From Streptomyces nitrosporeus (lineage in GTDB: Bacteria; Actinomycetota; Actinomycetes; Streptomycetales; Streptomycetaceae): DNA of 64,000 bases. Made by a program: the position numbers and the translations under genes. Shown piece by piece: positions 63,589 to 64,000 of this stretch (the stretch's first letter is position 1; each line of letters starts with the position of its first letter). The notes under the pieces were generated by a model that had not been told where the DNA came from, searched no databases, and saw only the letters and a list, made by a program, of their open reading frames with translations. The stretch spans positions 992,001 through 1,056,000 of the forward strand of contig NZ_CP023702.1 of the NCBI RefSeq assembly GCF_008704555.1, given 5' to 3'.

Positions 63589-64000
63589 GCGCCCTCCCCC
63601 GGCCCGCCCGCGGTGACGACGACCTGGTGCTGGTGGGAGAAGACCAGCGCGCTCGCCGCGACGTCGATCCTCTCCGCCGCCGCTCCCCTGCGTCCGGTGA
63701 TGGGGTCGGCGGGGAACAGCCGGACCTCCTCCACCAGGCCGACCCCGCGCACGTTCTGCAGTACGGCGAACACCTCGCCGTACTGCACCGGCCTGCCGAA
63801 GGGCCAGCCCGTTCCGTCCGCACCGCCGTGCAGCGGGTCGATGTGGCGGAACAGGGCGTCGAGCGCCTCCGCGCGGACGCGGTCCACGTCGCCGTCGGCC
63901 GCCACCAGTCTGGCGACCACGGTGACGCCCTGGTAGGCGGGCGGTTCCACGACCAGCCGGGTGCCGACCAGCCGCCGTTCGTCGAGCCGTTCGGCGACCG
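63585..64000 (-). CDS. gpJ-like baseplate assembly protein of an eCIS, C-terminal part
   Basis: Partial: the frame is open to the right edge, with about 138 C-terminal residues visible. LDERRLVGTRLVVEPPAYQGVTVVARLVAA, DGTGWPFGRPVQYGEVFAVLQNVRGVGLVEEVRLFPADPITGRRG and LVFSHQHQVVVTAGG match the C-terminus of actinobacterial gpJ-type baseplate wedge proteins. The stop overlaps the gpI-like start as ATGA (63585-63588). The sheath, tube and AAA+ genes expected of the injection system must lie beyond the window. Confidence 0.9.
   Translation of the reverse strand, partial: VAERLDERRLVGTRLVVEPPAYQGVTVVARLVAADGDVDRVRAEALDALFRHIDPLHGGADGTGWPFGRPVQYGEVFAVLQNVRGVGLVEEVRLFPADPITGRRGAAAERIDVAASALVFSHQHQVVVTAGGPGEGA

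Overview
The window is high-GC actinobacterial DNA that looks like a Streptomyces chromosome. Genes are dense, GTG and TTG starts are common, and several mRNAs look leaderless. Diagnostic content includes a polycyclic tetramate macrolactam (PTM) cluster, gluABCD, an lcp rubber oxygenase with oxiBA, a CebR-type operator and the edge of an extracellular contractile injection system (eCIS).

Left region (1-14.4 kb, minus strand): the core of a PTM antibiotic cluster, transcribed right to left. It holds a fatty-acid-hydroxylase-type enzyme (ftdA-like), a 3210-residue iterative PKS-NRPS (KS-AT-DH-KR-ACP-C-A-T-TE, ftdB-like), two phytoene-desaturase-like FAD enzymes (ftdC/ftdD-like) and the first ten codons of the next gene (probably the ftdE-type alcohol dehydrogenase). 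The genes overlap by 4-11 bp, so translation is probably coupled.

14.4-31.6 kb: mostly housekeeping and conserved genes. These are a Streptomyces hypothetical, a PPOX/XRE pair, secreted gamma-glutamyltransferase, a membrane-anchored unknown, an SRPBCC protein, the gluABCD glutamate importer, a small unknown, an SDR, a HTH + Clp-N protein with a striking self-overlapping operator array, exonuclease III, an MBL-fold hydrolase, a pcaL fusion and an AraC regulator.

31.6-50.4 kb: an accessory-looking stretch. It has an orphan solute-binding lipoprotein, an alpha/beta hydrolase with Asp in the nucleophile position, a large LuxR regulator, a 1.4-kb gene-poor gap, a perhydrolase-type hydrolase, LtrA, the decayed remnant of a disulfide-oxidoreductase, Dps, a two-gene STAND-NTPase/TPR system, and an operon of amidohydrolase, isochorismatase-fold hydrolase, DoxX and DUF1275 proteins.

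50.5-56 kb: a polymer-attack region. Lcp (rubber oxygenase) and the OxiB/OxiA molybdenum aldehyde oxidoreductase lie next to a divergent AA10 lytic polysaccharide monooxygenase whose promoter carries a perfect CebR operator.

56-64 kb: a GT39-type membrane glycosyltransferase divergent from a two-component system, a DUF1707 protein, then the end of an eCIS operon (zinc-ribbon/discoidin protein, gpI-like tail protein and the C-terminus of a gpJ-like baseplate protein) running off the right edge.

All family assignments come from reading the translated sequence against remembered family motifs. No database search was run.
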